From Pontibacter flavimaris (GTDB lineage Bacteria; Bacteroidota; Bacteroidia; Cytophagales; Hymenobacteraceae): 64,000 bases of DNA. The position numbers and the translations under genes were made by a program. Position 1 is the stretch's first letter, and every line of letters starts with the position of its first letter. Location: the NCBI RefSeq assembly GCF_001907195.1, contig NZ_LVWA01000003.1, forward strand, positions 434,001 to 498,000, written 5' to 3'. The notes under the pieces were generated by a model that worked only from the letters and a program-made list of their open reading frames with translations, was not told where the DNA came from and made no database searches. Shown in pieces: positions 35,929 through 44,612 of the stretch.

Positions 35929-36964
35929 AGACTTGTGGGATTGGCTGAGCCTGGAGTGGTTTACCTATAGCACCCTCCGCTCCTTCGATTGGGTGTACCC
36001 GCTGGCGCTCTACGCGCTGCCCGTCGTCCCGCTGTTGTTCCTGCTCAAATCCGTACTGCGGCGCAACACCCGGCAAAAGCTGGACATGGCCCTGTTTGAG
36101 GGGCGCGTGGGCTTGCAGTGGAGCAGCGTGCTGCGCTTTTTGCCGAGGCTCGTGTTTATGCTCTTCACCATGCTGGTGCTGGTGGCGCTGGCGCGGCCAC
36201 AGCGGGTAAACGAGCAGCTGGAGCTCACCTCCGAAGGTATTGACATTGTGCTGGTGCTGGACGTGTCGGGCTCCATGGAGCTGCAGGACATTCAGCCTAA
36301 CCGCCTGGAGGCTGCCAAGGACGTGGCTCTGGGCTTTATCAACGGCCGCGTGCAGGACCGCATCGGCATGGTGGTGTTTGCCGGAGATGCCTACTCCCTC
36401 GCCCCCCTCACCACCGACTACGACCTGCTGCGCGAAAGTATAGACGCCATCGGGTTTAAGATGATACAGAACGACGGCACGGCCATCGGCAGCGCGCTGG
36501 CCGTGGCCATTAACCGCATGCGCGACTCCAACGCCAAAAGCAAGGTGATCATCCTTATCAGCGATGGCGAGAACACCGCCGGCAGCCTGGACCCGGAACT
36601 GGCGGCACAACTGGCCTATGGCTACGGCATAAAACTTTATACCATCGGGATTGGTAAAGATGGGCAGGTACCCTACGATGTGGATGGCTCAGGCCAGGTG
36701 CTGTACGTGGAGACGCAGATGGACGAAAGCAACCTGCGCCAGATCGCCAGGATTGGGGAGGGGCAGTTCTTCCGGGCCGACTCCAGGAACGCGCTGCAGC
36801 AGGTCTTTCAGCAGATCAACCAGATGGAGAAAACCGAGGTGACCGAGAAGCGCTTCCGCGACACCCAGGATTACTACCAGGTATACCTGAAGTGGGCACT
36901 GCTCCTGCTGCTAATCTGGATGCTGCTGAAGAACACCTTTATCGCCAACGTGCTGGAAGACTGA
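35912..36964 (+). CDS. batA: VWA domain membrane protein BatA
   Basis: 350 residues. Two helices at the N-terminus (about residues 28-45 and 70-90) precede the VWA domain with VLVLDVSGSMELQD (MIDAS DxSxS), GTAIGSALA (MIDAS threonine) and LISDGENTAG. A C-terminal helix (about 323-340) completes the BatA topology. It overlaps the previous gene by 17 bases. BatB, BatC and BatD, which usually follow, are absent; the next gene is YggS. Confidence 0.88.
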   Translation: MLEVSKDLWDWLSLEWFTYSTLRSFDWVYPLALYALPVVPLLFLLKSVLRRNTRQKLDMALFEGRVGLQWSSVLRFLPRLVFMLFTMLVLVALARPQRVNEQLELTSEGIDIVLVLDVSGSMELQDIQPNRLEAAKDVALGFINGRVQDRIGMVVFAGDAYSLAPLTTDYDLLRESIDAIGFKMIQNDGTAIGSALAVAINRMRDSNAKSKVIILISDGENTAGSLDPELAAQLAYGYGIKLYTIGIGKDGQVPYDVDGSGQVLYVETQMDESNLRQIARIGEGQFFRADSRNALQQVFQQINQMEKTEVTEKRFRDTQDYYQVYLKWALLLLLIWMLLKNTFIANVLED

Positions 36965-37022
36965 GGGAAGTTTGGGAGTTTGGGAGTTAGAAAGTTAGAG
37001 AGTTTAGGAGTTAGAAAGTTAA
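36963..37022 (+). repeat. Low-complexity word repeat (GTTAGAGAGTTTAGGAG type)
   Basis: Quasi-periodic purine-rich words, GGGAGTT, AGAAAGTTAGAGAG and TTTAGGAGTT, repeated with a step of seven to nine bases directly after batA. The same words recur at 43787-43835 and, inverted, at 44100-44135. It is not an exact tandem repeat. No coding role. Confidence 0.55.
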
Positions 37023-37078
37023 CAGATATTTATTCAAGCATCCACTCAATCACTCATTCAGAATTATACTATAGAACT

Positions 37079-37765
37079 ATGAGCATACAAGAGAACATTT
37101 TATACTTTGATGAGCAGCTGCGGCCTACCCCCTGCCGGCTGGTGGCTGTAACCAAGACGCACCCGGTGGAGGTGATTAAGGAAGCTTATGACGCCGGCCA
37201 TCGCCTGTTCGGGGAGAACAAGGTGCAGGAGCTGGTGGACAAGTATGCGCTGCTGCCCCACGACATTGCCTGGCACCTGATCGGGCACCTGCAAACCAAC
37301 AAGGTAAAGTATATTGCCGAGTTCATCGATACCATCCAGTCGGTGGATAGCCTGAAGCTGCTGGTGGAGATAAACAAGCGCGCCGAGATGTATGGCCGCA
37401 CCCTGCCCATCAACTGCATGCTGCAGATCAACATCGCCGACGAGGTAACCAAGTATGGTATGACCTGTGAGGAGGCCGAGGCGCTGCTGCAGACAGAGGA
37501 GTACCGCCAGATGCAGTACATCCGCATCACGGGCGTAATGGGCATCGCCACCAACACCGACGAGGAGCAGAAGCTCCGCCAGGAATTCCAACAGCTGCGC
37601 CATTGCTTTAACCGCCTGAAGGAAACCTTTTTTATGGGCAACGATGACTTTAAGGAGATCTCCATGGGCATGACCTCCGACTGGCGGATCGCGCTGGAGG
37701 AAGGCAGCACCATGATCCGCGTGGGCAGCGGCATCTTCGGCGCGCGCGATTATAGCAGGAAATAA
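37079..37765 (+). CDS. YggS family PLP homeostasis protein
   Basis: 228 residues from the ATG at 37079; the upstream in-frame extension is word-repeat DNA and is rejected. AVTKTHPVEVIKEAYDAGH carries the PLP lysine. FGENKVQE, WHLIGHLQTNKVKY and MGMTSDWRIALEEGSTMIRVG are the classic YggS/PLPBP blocks. It binds PLP and balances vitamin B6 and amino acid pools, with no known catalytic activity. Cytosolic. Confidence 0.94.
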   Translation: MSIQENILYFDEQLRPTPCRLVAVTKTHPVEVIKEAYDAGHRLFGENKVQELVDKYALLPHDIAWHLIGHLQTNKVKYIAEFIDTIQSVDSLKLLVEINKRAEMYGRTLPINCMLQINIADEVTKYGMTCEEAEALLQTEEYRQMQYIRITGVMGIATNTDEEQKLRQEFQQLRHCFNRLKETFFMGNDDFKEISMGMTSDWRIALEEGSTMIRVGSGIFGARDYSRK

Positions 37766-37770
37766 AACGG

Positions 37771-37804
37771 AAGGCTGAGGAAAGTATAAATCCCCAGCCT
37801 TTTT
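37771..37804 (+). terminator. Intrinsic terminator of the YggS gene
   Basis: AAGGCTG and CAGCCTT form a stem, followed by a T run to 37804. The loop holds one AAGTATA motif. It lies five bases after the stop codon. Confidence 0.7.
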
Positions 37805-37885
37805 AGATGCATCAAGTATAAATAAAGCATGGCCCACAAAAAAGAGAGCTCCGGTGCGGCACCTGTACTTAGATCATACTTTAGG

Positions 37886-38815
37886 ATGAAAGCCATACTT
37901 TATACTTTGCCTGTTGCCTTTATACTTTCAATCGCCTGCACATCCTCCAAAACCATGAGTTTTACACCACCTGCCGCCACCACTCCGCCACTACCTGAAT
38001 TCGACCTGGAGGGCCACCGCGGGGCACGTGGGCTGCTGCCTGAAAATACCGTTCCGGCCATGCTCAAGGCGCTGGAACTGGGGGTGACCACGTTGGAGAT
38101 GGACGCGCACATCAGCCAGGACGGCCAGGTGCTCCTCTCCCACGACCCGTTCATCAACCGCGAGCATGAGCTGCTGCCTAGCGGCGAGGAGATTCCGCAG
38201 AAGGACGCCAAAAAGTATGTGCTCTACCAGATGCCCTACAGCCAGATACGCCAATTCGATGCAGGCTCTAAGTTCTACAGCAAGTTCCCGGAGCAGCGGC
38301 TTATGAAAGCATACAAGCCGCTGCTCGCGGAGGTGATCGACTCGGTGCAGGCTTACCTTCAAAACCACGGGCTGCCGCAGGTGTTTTATAACATCGAAAC
38401 CAAATCCAGTCCCGCCGGAGACGGCAAATACCACCCCGCGCCGGAGGAGTTTGTGGACCGGCTGGTGGCCGTGCTCGACGCGAAGAACATCCGCCCCTAC
38501 GCCATTATCCAGTCGTTCGACCCGCGCACGCTGCAGGCGCTGCACCGCAAGCATCCCGACATCAAAACCTCGCTGCTGGTGGAGAACACCAAGGGATTGG
38601 AGAAGAACCTCGACCTGCTGGGCTTTACGCCCCACATTTACAGCCCCTACTATAAACTCGTTTCGCCCGCTCTCGTAGAGGCAACACAGGGGCGCGGCAT
38701 GAAGCTGGTGCCCTGGACGGTGAACAGCCTGGAGGAGATGCGCAGGCTGAAACAACTTGGCGTGGATGGCCTCATCTCGGACTACCCCAACCTGTATAAA
38801 GCGCTATCGCTGTAA
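37886..38815 (+). CDS. Glycerophosphodiester phosphodiesterase, lipoprotein
   Basis: 309 residues from the ATG at 37886, chosen because MKAILYTLPVAFILSIACTSS is a lipoprotein signal (lipobox SIAC). The GDPD TIM-barrel shows EGHRGARGLLPENT, TLEMDAHISQDGQVLLSHDP (the metal residues E and D, and the second histidine) and VPWTVNSLEEM. It would hydrolyse glycerophosphodiesters to glycerol-3-phosphate in the periplasm. The start region is packed with three iterated motifs, two of them within the signal peptide codons. Confidence 0.9.
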   Translation: MKAILYTLPVAFILSIACTSSKTMSFTPPAATTPPLPEFDLEGHRGARGLLPENTVPAMLKALELGVTTLEMDAHISQDGQVLLSHDPFINREHELLPSGEEIPQKDAKKYVLYQMPYSQIRQFDAGSKFYSKFPEQRLMKAYKPLLAEVIDSVQAYLQNHGLPQVFYNIETKSSPAGDGKYHPAPEEFVDRLVAVLDAKNIRPYAIIQSFDPRTLQALHRKHPDIKTSLLVENTKGLEKNLDLLGFTPHIYSPYYKLVSPALVEATQGRGMKLVPWTVNSLEEMRRLKQLGVDGLISDYPNLYKALSL

Positions 38816-38888
38816 GCCATGGCTGATGTAAGTATAAATTTTGTATTTTGCCCCGGAAATCAATCCTAAACTCAAAAGAACGCGAAGT

Positions 38889-39335
38889 ATGACGCAGCAT
38901 GACAACAACACCGAGCACACCTACCAGGACTTCATCAAGCATGTTGTGCAGACGGAAGAGGTCTGGGGATTGACAAAAGACGAAACCTGGGCCACCTCCA
39001 GCTCTTCGGAGTATGAGGAGACCGAGGTGATCCTGTTCTGGTCTAAAAAGGAGGGCGCTGCGGCCTGCGCCGAGGATGAGTGGTCGGACTACACGGCGGA
39101 GCCTATCACGCTGGTGGAGTTCCTGGAGAACTGGTGCGTGGGCATGTATGGCGATGAGCTGCTGGTGGGCGCCGACTGGAACAGCGACCTGGTGGGGAAA
39201 GAGGCCGAGCCCCTGGTGGTAGCCCTGGATGTGGTAACGCAGCTGAAAGCGGTGGGCAAAACGCTGAGCTTTGATCAGTACGATAGCCAGGAAGAGTTTG
39301 AGGAGCAGCTGATTGAGGCGCTGGAGGCTGAGTAA
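38889..39335 (+). CDS. DUF2750 domain protein
   Basis: 148 residues from the ATG at 38889 (MTQHDNN). The sequence is acidic with no signal or membrane helix. Blocks seen are HTYQDFIKHVVQTEEVWGL, EVILFWSKKE, and then LVEFLENWCVGMYGDELLVGADW, which fit DUF2750. Function unknown, cytosolic. A possible -7 element, TATTTTGC, lies near 38850. Confidence 0.8.
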   Translation: MTQHDNNTEHTYQDFIKHVVQTEEVWGLTKDETWATSSSSEYEETEVILFWSKKEGAAACAEDEWSDYTAEPITLVEFLENWCVGMYGDELLVGADWNSDLVGKEAEPLVVALDVVTQLKAVGKTLSFDQYDSQEEFEEQLIEALEAE

Positions 39336-39371
39336 AGTATAGCCGGGGCTGCATTTTATACTTTGCTGTCG

Positions 39372-39379
39372 TACCTTTG
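39372..39379 (+). promoter_or_regulatory. Perfect TAnnTTTG -7 element (TACCTTTG)
   Basis: This exact match lies 46 bases before the DUF423 start. I see no TTG at the expected upstream spacing; the iterated motif TATACTTTG is just upstream. Confidence 0.4.
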
Positions 39380-39424
39380 CGGCATACCTGCCCCTGCTTG
39401 CAGGCTCACTCAAATCCTAAAACC

Positions 39425-39802
39425 GTGACGCAGAAAACCATACTTCTGATTGCCAGTGCGCTGGGCGCTTTAACCGTGGCCATCGGCGCCTTCGGCGCGC
39501 ATGCCCTGGCCCCCATGCTGCAGGCCACCAACCGCGTAGACACCTTCGAGACGGCCGTAAAATACCAGATGTACCATACGCTGGCGCTGCTGGCCGTTGG
39601 CCTGCTCCTGTTCCAGGTGCAGCAACCGGCGCTGCAGGTGGCCGCCTGGTGCTTTTTCCTGGGCATCCTGATCTTCTCCGGCTCGCTCTATGTGTTGATC
39701 TTATCAGGCGTAACCTGGCTGGGCGCCATCACTCCCATCGGCGGCACGCTGCTTATCGTTGGATGGGGGGCGCTGTTCTATGCGGTGCTGAAGGCGCTGT
39801 AA
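39425..39802 (+). CDS. DUF423 small membrane protein
   Basis: 125 residues with a GTG start at 39425. Four hydrophobic helices. GAFGAHAL near residue 22 and YQMYHTLALLAVGLL are DUF423 signatures, and ITPIGGTLLIVGW forms the last part. Widespread inner-membrane protein of unknown function. It is followed by a motif-built terminator. Confidence 0.9.
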   Translation: MTQKTILLIASALGALTVAIGAFGAHALAPMLQATNRVDTFETAVKYQMYHTLALLAVGLLLFQVQQPALQVAAWCFFLGILIFSGSLYVLILSGVTWLGAITPIGGTLLIVGWGALFYAVLKAL

Positions 39803-39830
39803 AAAAGTATACCATTCCATTCTTATCGGG

Positions 39831-39870
39831 GCGAAGTATAAGCAGCTGTTTATACTTCGCTTTATTTTTT
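39831..39870. terminator. Terminator built from an inverted pair of the iterated motif
   Basis: GCGAAGTATAA (39831-39841) and TTATACTTCGC (39850-39860) are perfect complements around a CAGCTG centre, followed by TTTATTTTTT on the plus strand. It serves the DUF423 gene. The T tract also contains the stop codon of the convergent outer-membrane protein gene. Confidence 0.75.
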
Positions 39871-40431
39871 CACCTCCCGCAGCCGGTGGCTCAGCCCCAC
39901 GTTAAGCCAGCCTTTGTAGCCGAAGCCCAGCTCTGCAAACAAACTGTTCCGCTTGTTCGACCTCAGGCCCAGGCCGGTTAGCTGGAAGGCCGGAATCACA
40001 TCTCCGTAGGCTGCCCGTTCATCAGCAGGAAGGTGATCATGGTAAGCCACTCCCAGCGAAAGCCCCGAGTATACTTCCAGCTTATCTTTTTTGCCCAGGT
40101 AAAAGAGCACCTGCGGCATGGCCGCGTAGTAACTGCTCCGATAGTGTAAATCTCCTGAGCTCGGGTTTCGGGAGGAAATGCGTGTATAAGAGCCGGCAAA
40201 GCCAAGTATAACCCGCTCGCTGAGGTGGTAGTTATACTCTATCCCTGCGGGGCCGAGTACGTTCAGTTTGGTTTTGCCTGTAAAAATATCCCACACGGCA
40301 TGCACCATGACCGGTGTGGAGGCAAATCCGTAGCTCAGGTTCAGGTCCTGCTGCCCCTTTTGTGCCCGGGCCTCCTGCCAAACGCTAAGTATGGCGAGAA
40401 GGAATACAAGTATAACTGCTCTTATGGGCAT
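39862..40431 (-). CDS. Putative outer-membrane beta-barrel protein
   Basis: 189 residues with a signal peptide (AVILVFLLAILSVWQEARAQ). The rest alternates polar and hydrophobic residues in short strands (YNYHLSERVILGFAGSYT, EVYSGLSLGVAYHDH, FAELGFGYKGWLNVGLSHR) as in small eight-strand barrels. I recognise no named family. Role unknown. Its promoter region shows an AAGTATA copy at about 40417. Confidence 0.65.
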   Translation of the reverse strand: MPIRAVILVFLLAILSVWQEARAQKGQQDLNLSYGFASTPVMVHAVWDIFTGKTKLNVLGPAGIEYNYHLSERVILGFAGSYTRISSRNPSSGDLHYRSSYYAAMPQVLFYLGKKDKLEVYSGLSLGVAYHDHLPADERAAYGDVIPAFQLTGLGLRSNKRNSLFAELGFGYKGWLNVGLSHRLREVKK

Positions 40432-40498
40432 CCCTTAAGTATGTATATATAAACAAGATAAGAAATAATCTCACAAAAGCAGGCAGAAGATTACGCCA

Positions 40499-41575
40499 TC
40501 AAGGGTAAATCATCAGGAATATAAAGGCAAACAGGTTGACGAGCAACACCACGCCGTAAACCACATTTGTCTTGCCACTGCTCAACGACAGCATCACGGT
40601 AAAAACAGAAAGGCCCAGCAGGATAATCGATTTTATGTCCAGGCCCAGGATGATCTTAAAATCAAACAGGATACAGACCACCGCCACACTCGGGATGGTC
40701 AGACCTATACTTGCCAGCGCCGACCCGAGCGAAAGGTTGAGGCTTGTCTGTAGTCTGTTGTTCCTGGCAGCGATGATGGCGGCAATCCCTTCCGGCAACA
40801 GAATGATGGCGGCGATGACAATCCCCACCAATGTTTTGGGAAGGTTGTAGCTCGTAATGATGCTTTCGATGGTAGGAGAAAGCGTTTTAGCCAGCAGCAC
40901 GACGATCCCGAGACAAATGATCAGAAACACCAGGCTTGTGAAGAATATACGGTTGCTGATGATGATGGGCGGTGCTATTTCCTCATCCTCATCCTTGCCC
41001 ACTGTAAGGAAATACTGCCGGTGCCTCCTTGTCTGCGCGAACAGGAAACACCCATAAATAACCAGGCAGGCAATAGAAGCAAAAATGAGCTGGGGATTTG
41101 AGTAGTAGGAGCCCGCGACGCTCTCAGTGAAGGTTGGGAACACTAACGTAAAGACGATAATGGAGACCAGGGAGATCAGGGCGATGGTGACGGAGGGTTT
41201 GGAGAAATCCTGTTCGTAGTGCTTCAGGCTTCCTATCAGCAGGCAGAGCCCGACGATCCCGTTCAGGATGAGCATGGTGGCCGCATAGACCGTGTCCCGG
41301 GCCAGCGAAGCCGCCGCTTGCCCCTCCGTCATCATAAGGGATACAATGATGGAGACTTCAATCACTGTGATGGATATAGCCAGAATGATGGTTCCGTAAG
41401 GCTCCCCCACTCTTTCCGCGATTATCTCCGAATGGTGCACGGCCGACATCACGCTGAAAATAAGCAGTATACTTGCTGCTATCTTAAAGTAACCATTATC
41501 GTCAACAAGGCCTGAAAAAAACAGCACCCAGGCCAGAACCGGGATAATAACTGTCCACTGAAGAAATAATCGCAT
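40499..41575 (-). CDS. Calcium/proton antiporter-like membrane protein (CaCA, ChaA type)
   Basis: 358 residues from the ATG at 41575 (MRLFLQWTVIIPV). About 11 helices with the two CaCA alpha repeats: AVHHSEIIAERVGEPYGTIILAISITVIEVSI in the first half and VIAAIILLPEGIAAIIAARNNRLQTSLNLSLGSALASIGLT in the second, both with the acidic residue of the ion path. A hydrophilic loop rich in DEDEE lies between them. It exchanges Ca2+ or Na+ for H+. A 56-residue upstream extension is rejected, since it contains repeat-like DNA. Confidence 0.88.
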   Translation of the reverse strand: MRLFLQWTVIIPVLAWVLFFSGLVDDNGYFKIAASILLIFSVMSAVHHSEIIAERVGEPYGTIILAISITVIEVSIIVSLMMTEGQAAASLARDTVYAATMLILNGIVGLCLLIGSLKHYEQDFSKPSVTIALISLVSIIVFTLVFPTFTESVAGSYYSNPQLIFASIACLVIYGCFLFAQTRRHRQYFLTVGKDEDEEIAPPIIISNRIFFTSLVFLIICLGIVVLLAKTLSPTIESIITSYNLPKTLVGIVIAAIILLPEGIAAIIAARNNRLQTSLNLSLGSALASIGLTIPSVAVVCILFDFKIILGLDIKSIILLGLSVFTVMLSLSSGKTNVVYGVVLLVNLFAFIFLMIYP

Positions 41576-41837
41576 ACTATTGATTTGTGTATAGTTGCAA
41601 GTTACTATTTTTCCACCCCGTTTTATTAGGAATTCTCGCGCACGCGCCGGCATAAACGGAGGACAGCCAAGCTTACATGCACTGCATGGGGCATGCTGCC
41701 ACGGCATAGCAGCATGGCCCGCACACCTATCCTCCGCCCTCAACTGGCTTACTCTGACTTACGCAGGACTGTAGCAGATAGCATAAAAAAGAGCCACCCT
41801 TTTCAGGATGGCTCTTTATACTTTGCTTGGCAGCAAC
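41576..41837. other. Intergenic region with two hairpins
   Basis: A GC-rich imperfect dyad lies at 41689-41720 (GCATGCTGC with its complement, one bulge). The terminator of the DUF1573 gene is at 41788-41817. No ORF supported. Confidence 0.5.
41788..41817 (-). terminator. Terminator of the DUF1573 gene
   Basis: AAAGAGCCACCC and GGATGGCTCTTT form a stem with a six-base loop. On the minus strand it is followed by a run of T residues (41790-41785). Confidence 0.7.
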
Positions 41838-42293
41838 TTAGTTCTTGGCAGAAGTCTTGGCCGCGCTTGCGTTGGTCTTCTCCTTGATGTTAGCTGTTAT
41901 GTAGATGTACTTGGCACCATCGGCGGCGTTGGAGTGCACTACAATAGCTTTCTTTTGCTGGCCCAGTCGTCCGGCGCTGTTATACTTGGCTGTGACAAAA
42001 CCTGTCTTGCCCGGCATTACCGGCTCCTTCGTCCAGGCTGGGGTGGTGCAACCGCAGGTAACGTCCACGCGCTCCAGCACCAGCGGCTGCGTGCCCGTGT
42101 TCTTAAACTCGAAGGTGTGCTCCACCACATCGCCTTGCGTGATCTCGCCGAAGTTATGCTCGGTCTCCGTGAAAGCCAGCGCAGGGCCGTTGGTTGCCTG
42201 CTCCTGCGGGGCAGTAGCCTTAGGTTTCTCCTGAGCCACAGCGCCACCCACAAACAGTGCGGCAAACGCAAAAGAAAGGATTACTTTTTTCAT
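41838..42293 (-). CDS. DUF1573 exported protein
   Basis: 151 residues from the ATG at 42293 (MKKVILSFAFAALFVGGAVAQ), which gives a clear signal peptide. The DUF1573 body has FGEITQGDVVEHTFEFKNTG and VDVTCGCTTPAWTKEPVMPG, an immunoglobulin-like fold with a conserved CGC motif. Periplasmic or surface protein of unknown function, frequent in Bacteroidota. It lies downstream of the helicase on the same strand, about 80 bases away. Confidence 0.9.
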   Translation of the reverse strand: MKKVILSFAFAALFVGGAVAQEKPKATAPQEQATNGPALAFTETEHNFGEITQGDVVEHTFEFKNTGTQPLVLERVDVTCGCTTPAWTKEPVMPGKTGFVTAKYNSAGRLGQQKKAIVVHSNAADGAKYIYITANIKEKTNASAAKTSAKN

Positions 42294-42375
42294 CTTATGT
42301 AGAGGGTTAAAGTGTATGCGATAAGCTATATACTTGTTCAGCATCAAAAACGATGCAAAATAAGATTTTCTTTTG

Positions 42376-43782
42376 TTAGTCAACTAATAATTGCTCGTTA
42401 AAGTTCAGCAAATAAAGCTCTTCGGAGGAGCGGGTAAGGGCGGTGTAGAGCCAGCGGGCAAACTCCTCGTTCACCATGTCCTCCTTTAGGAATCCCTGAT
42501 CCACGAAAACGGCCTGCCACTGCCCGCCCTGTGCCTTGTGGCAGGTAAGGGCGTAGGCAAACTTTACCTGCAGCGCGTTCAGGTAGGGGTTCTTTTTCAA
42601 CTCCTTGTAACGCTCCTTTTTCGTGGGGATGTCCATGTAATCCTGCAGTACCTCCTCGTAGAGCTTCTTGTTCTGGTCGGCGGGTAGCGCGGGGGCATCG
42701 GTATAGAGCGTGTCGAGCATGATCTTCACCTCCTCCTCCTGCGCGTCGGGGTAATCCACAAAGCGGATGCGGATGTCGGCGAAGCGGAAGCCATACAGGT
42801 CCTCGTAACGGATGATCTTGGTGACCTCCACAAAGTCGCCGTTGGCCATGAAGCCGATGTCAGAGTCCTTTTCGAGCCAGAAATAGTTGTTGCGCACGAT
42901 CATCAGGTAATCGCCCACCCCAAGCTCGTCCTCGGCAAAGAAAATCCTGCGCCGGATATGCTGGTTATACTGGTTGGCGTTTTTGTTGGAGCGGCAGATG
43001 ACGATGGTGTTCTCGATGCCGAACTTATCATAGGCGTAGCGCAGGCCGTCCTCCAGCTTCTCACCCGTCATGCGGTAAATATCGCGCCAGCCCTTGGTAA
43101 AGAGCTTGATGTCCAGCTTTTCCTGCTTCATGCGGTCGCGCAGCTGCGTAGCGTTCATCAGGATGCCCGACGCCTCGGCCTGGCGCATGACCTGGCGCAG
43201 CTCCAGCTGCTGCACCTGGCACCGGAAGTTCTGCTTCATGTACTCGGCATCCAGGGATGGGCTCAGGGTCTGCCCCACCGGAGGGAGCTGGGCCGTGTCG
43301 CCGATCAGCAGCAGCTTGTTATTCTTTTTATCGAACACGTACTGCAGCAGGTCCTGCAGCAGGCCGTTCTCACCAAAGCCGCTCTCATCCGAGATCATCG
43401 AGGCCTCGTCCACAATGTAAACCGTACTGTCTGCTTTGTTGGGTTGGCGGGTGAAGGACAGCCCCTGGGAGAAGGGATTGGCGGTTTGGCGGTAGATCTT
43501 CTTATGGATAGTAAAGGCGGGGCGGCCGCTGTAACTCGACATAACCTTGGCCGCACGGCCCGTCGGGGCGAGCAGCACATACTTATAGCCAAAGGAGTTC
43601 AGGATCTTCACCAGGGAGGTCACCACCGTGGTTTTGCCGGTACCCGCGTAGCCTTTCAGCAGGAACACCTGCCGCTCACCGGCTTTATCAAGTATAAACT
43701 CATCGAGTTTGGCAAAGAGCTTCGCCTGGTCCTCTGTCGGTTCAAACGGGAAACTGTTTCGTAAGGCTTCTACCGGGCGCAT
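42376..43782 (-). CDS. SF1 DNA helicase, RecD/Dda-like
   Basis: 468 residues. Walker A is GYAGTGKTTV at about residue 44. Walker B is YIVDEASMIS, motif III is LLLIGDTAQLPPVG, and the C-terminal UvrD_C_2 part has ALTCHKAQGGQW and LYTALTRSSEELYL. It lacks the N-terminal region of RecD2 and is closest in design to phage T4 Dda-like enzymes that are common in Bacteroidota. ATP-dependent 5'-3' unwinding is expected from the family. No nuclease partner is adjacent. Confidence 0.9.
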   Translation of the reverse strand: MRPVEALRNSFPFEPTEDQAKLFAKLDEFILDKAGERQVFLLKGYAGTGKTTVVTSLVKILNSFGYKYVLLAPTGRAAKVMSSYSGRPAFTIHKKIYRQTANPFSQGLSFTRQPNKADSTVYIVDEASMISDESGFGENGLLQDLLQYVFDKKNNKLLLIGDTAQLPPVGQTLSPSLDAEYMKQNFRCQVQQLELRQVMRQAEASGILMNATQLRDRMKQEKLDIKLFTKGWRDIYRMTGEKLEDGLRYAYDKFGIENTIVICRSNKNANQYNQHIRRRIFFAEDELGVGDYLMIVRNNYFWLEKDSDIGFMANGDFVEVTKIIRYEDLYGFRFADIRIRFVDYPDAQEEEVKIMLDTLYTDAPALPADQNKKLYEEVLQDYMDIPTKKERYKELKKNPYLNALQVKFAYALTCHKAQGGQWQAVFVDQGFLKEDMVNEEFARWLYTALTRSSEELYLLNFNEQLLVD

Positions 43783-44125
43783 GGTTTGAGTTAGAGAATT
43801 AAAGAGTTTAGGAGTTTGGGAGTTAGAGAATGGAAGTATAAAGCTGCTACATCTGGCGCCGGTATCTGGCCGGTGTTACTCAGTGCGTGCGAGTCTCCGG
43901 ACTCGCTTTTTATACTTTGTTGCTGTTATCATCCTCCATCAGTGCTCCGTCAGTTTTACTATAGCTGGAAAGTATGAATACTTTATAAGGGGTATGGCTG
44001 TAAAGTATAAATACTTTGTAAGAAGTATGAAAGTATAACAAAAGAGAGGGGTAAAAAAGTCAGAAGAAGTATACTTTATACTTCCAGGAAAGTATAAAAC
44101 CTAAACTCTCTAACTCCTAAACTCT
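43783..44125. repeat. Motif-dense intergenic region
   Basis: 343 bases without a gene. It has about eight TATACTT/AAGTATA copies plus several ATACTT variants, among them facing pairs (AAAGTATAAATACTTT near 44003). Both flanks carry the GTTAGAGAGTTTAGGAG word repeat, with opposite orientation at the two ends (43787-43835 and 44100-44135). The palindromic repeat copy 2 lies inside. Confidence 0.6.
43853..43906 (-). repeat. Palindromic dispersed repeat, copy 2
   Basis: This is a diverged, inverted copy of the element at 1425-1477. It contains GCGAGTCTCCGGACTCGC as a near-perfect palindrome and GGCGCC plus GGCCGG blocks in the matching order. Two copies support a dispersed REP-like family. Confidence 0.5.
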
Positions 44126-44575
44126 CTAACGCTTTAACTCTTCTGGCGAGATGTTAGCCATACTTGCGCTGGCCTTAGCGATGAGCAGCGGCGGCTCCGC
44201 TCCTTTCACAGCGTATATCTCCGCCTCGCAGAAGTTAAGCTTGCGGCCCTGCTTCAGCACGTAGCCTTTGGCCAGTAGTTTATCGCCAAGCCCGGGATGA
44301 AAATAGGATACTTTGATCTCGGCTGTTACCACATGGTGGTCTTTGGGCACCAGGCTAACGGCGGCAAAGCCAGCCACGATGTCGGCCAGCGTGGCGATAA
44401 CGCCGCCGTGGGCGAAGCCTTTGTGCTGCCGGTGCTTTTGCTCCAGGTTTAATTCGCCTTCTACCCGTCCTTCTTCTATCTTTGTAACCGTAAAGCCCAT
44501 CAGCTTCATAAATTCCTGTCGCTCGAGCTTTTCGCGTATGTCTTGTTCGTAATCGGGATTGTGCGATTTAATCAT
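44126..44575 (-). CDS. PaaI family hot-dog thioesterase
   Basis: 149 residues. The KGFAHGGVIATLADIVAGFAA block is the PaaI-type active-site helix with the HGG motif. EIKVSYFHPGLGDKLLAKG follows as in phenylacetate-type thioesterases. It would hydrolyse acyl-CoA esters; the substrate is unknown and there are no paa genes near. It is divergent from the NUDIX gene with a 37-base gap. Confidence 0.88.
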   Translation of the reverse strand: MIKSHNPDYEQDIREKLERQEFMKLMGFTVTKIEEGRVEGELNLEQKHRQHKGFAHGGVIATLADIVAGFAAVSLVPKDHHVVTAEIKVSYFHPGLGDKLLAKGYVLKQGRKLNFCEAEIYAVKGAEPPLLIAKASASMANISPEELKR

Positions 44576-44612
44576 ACTGTAAATTTACGACCAAATCACC
44601 CGTAAACCAACC

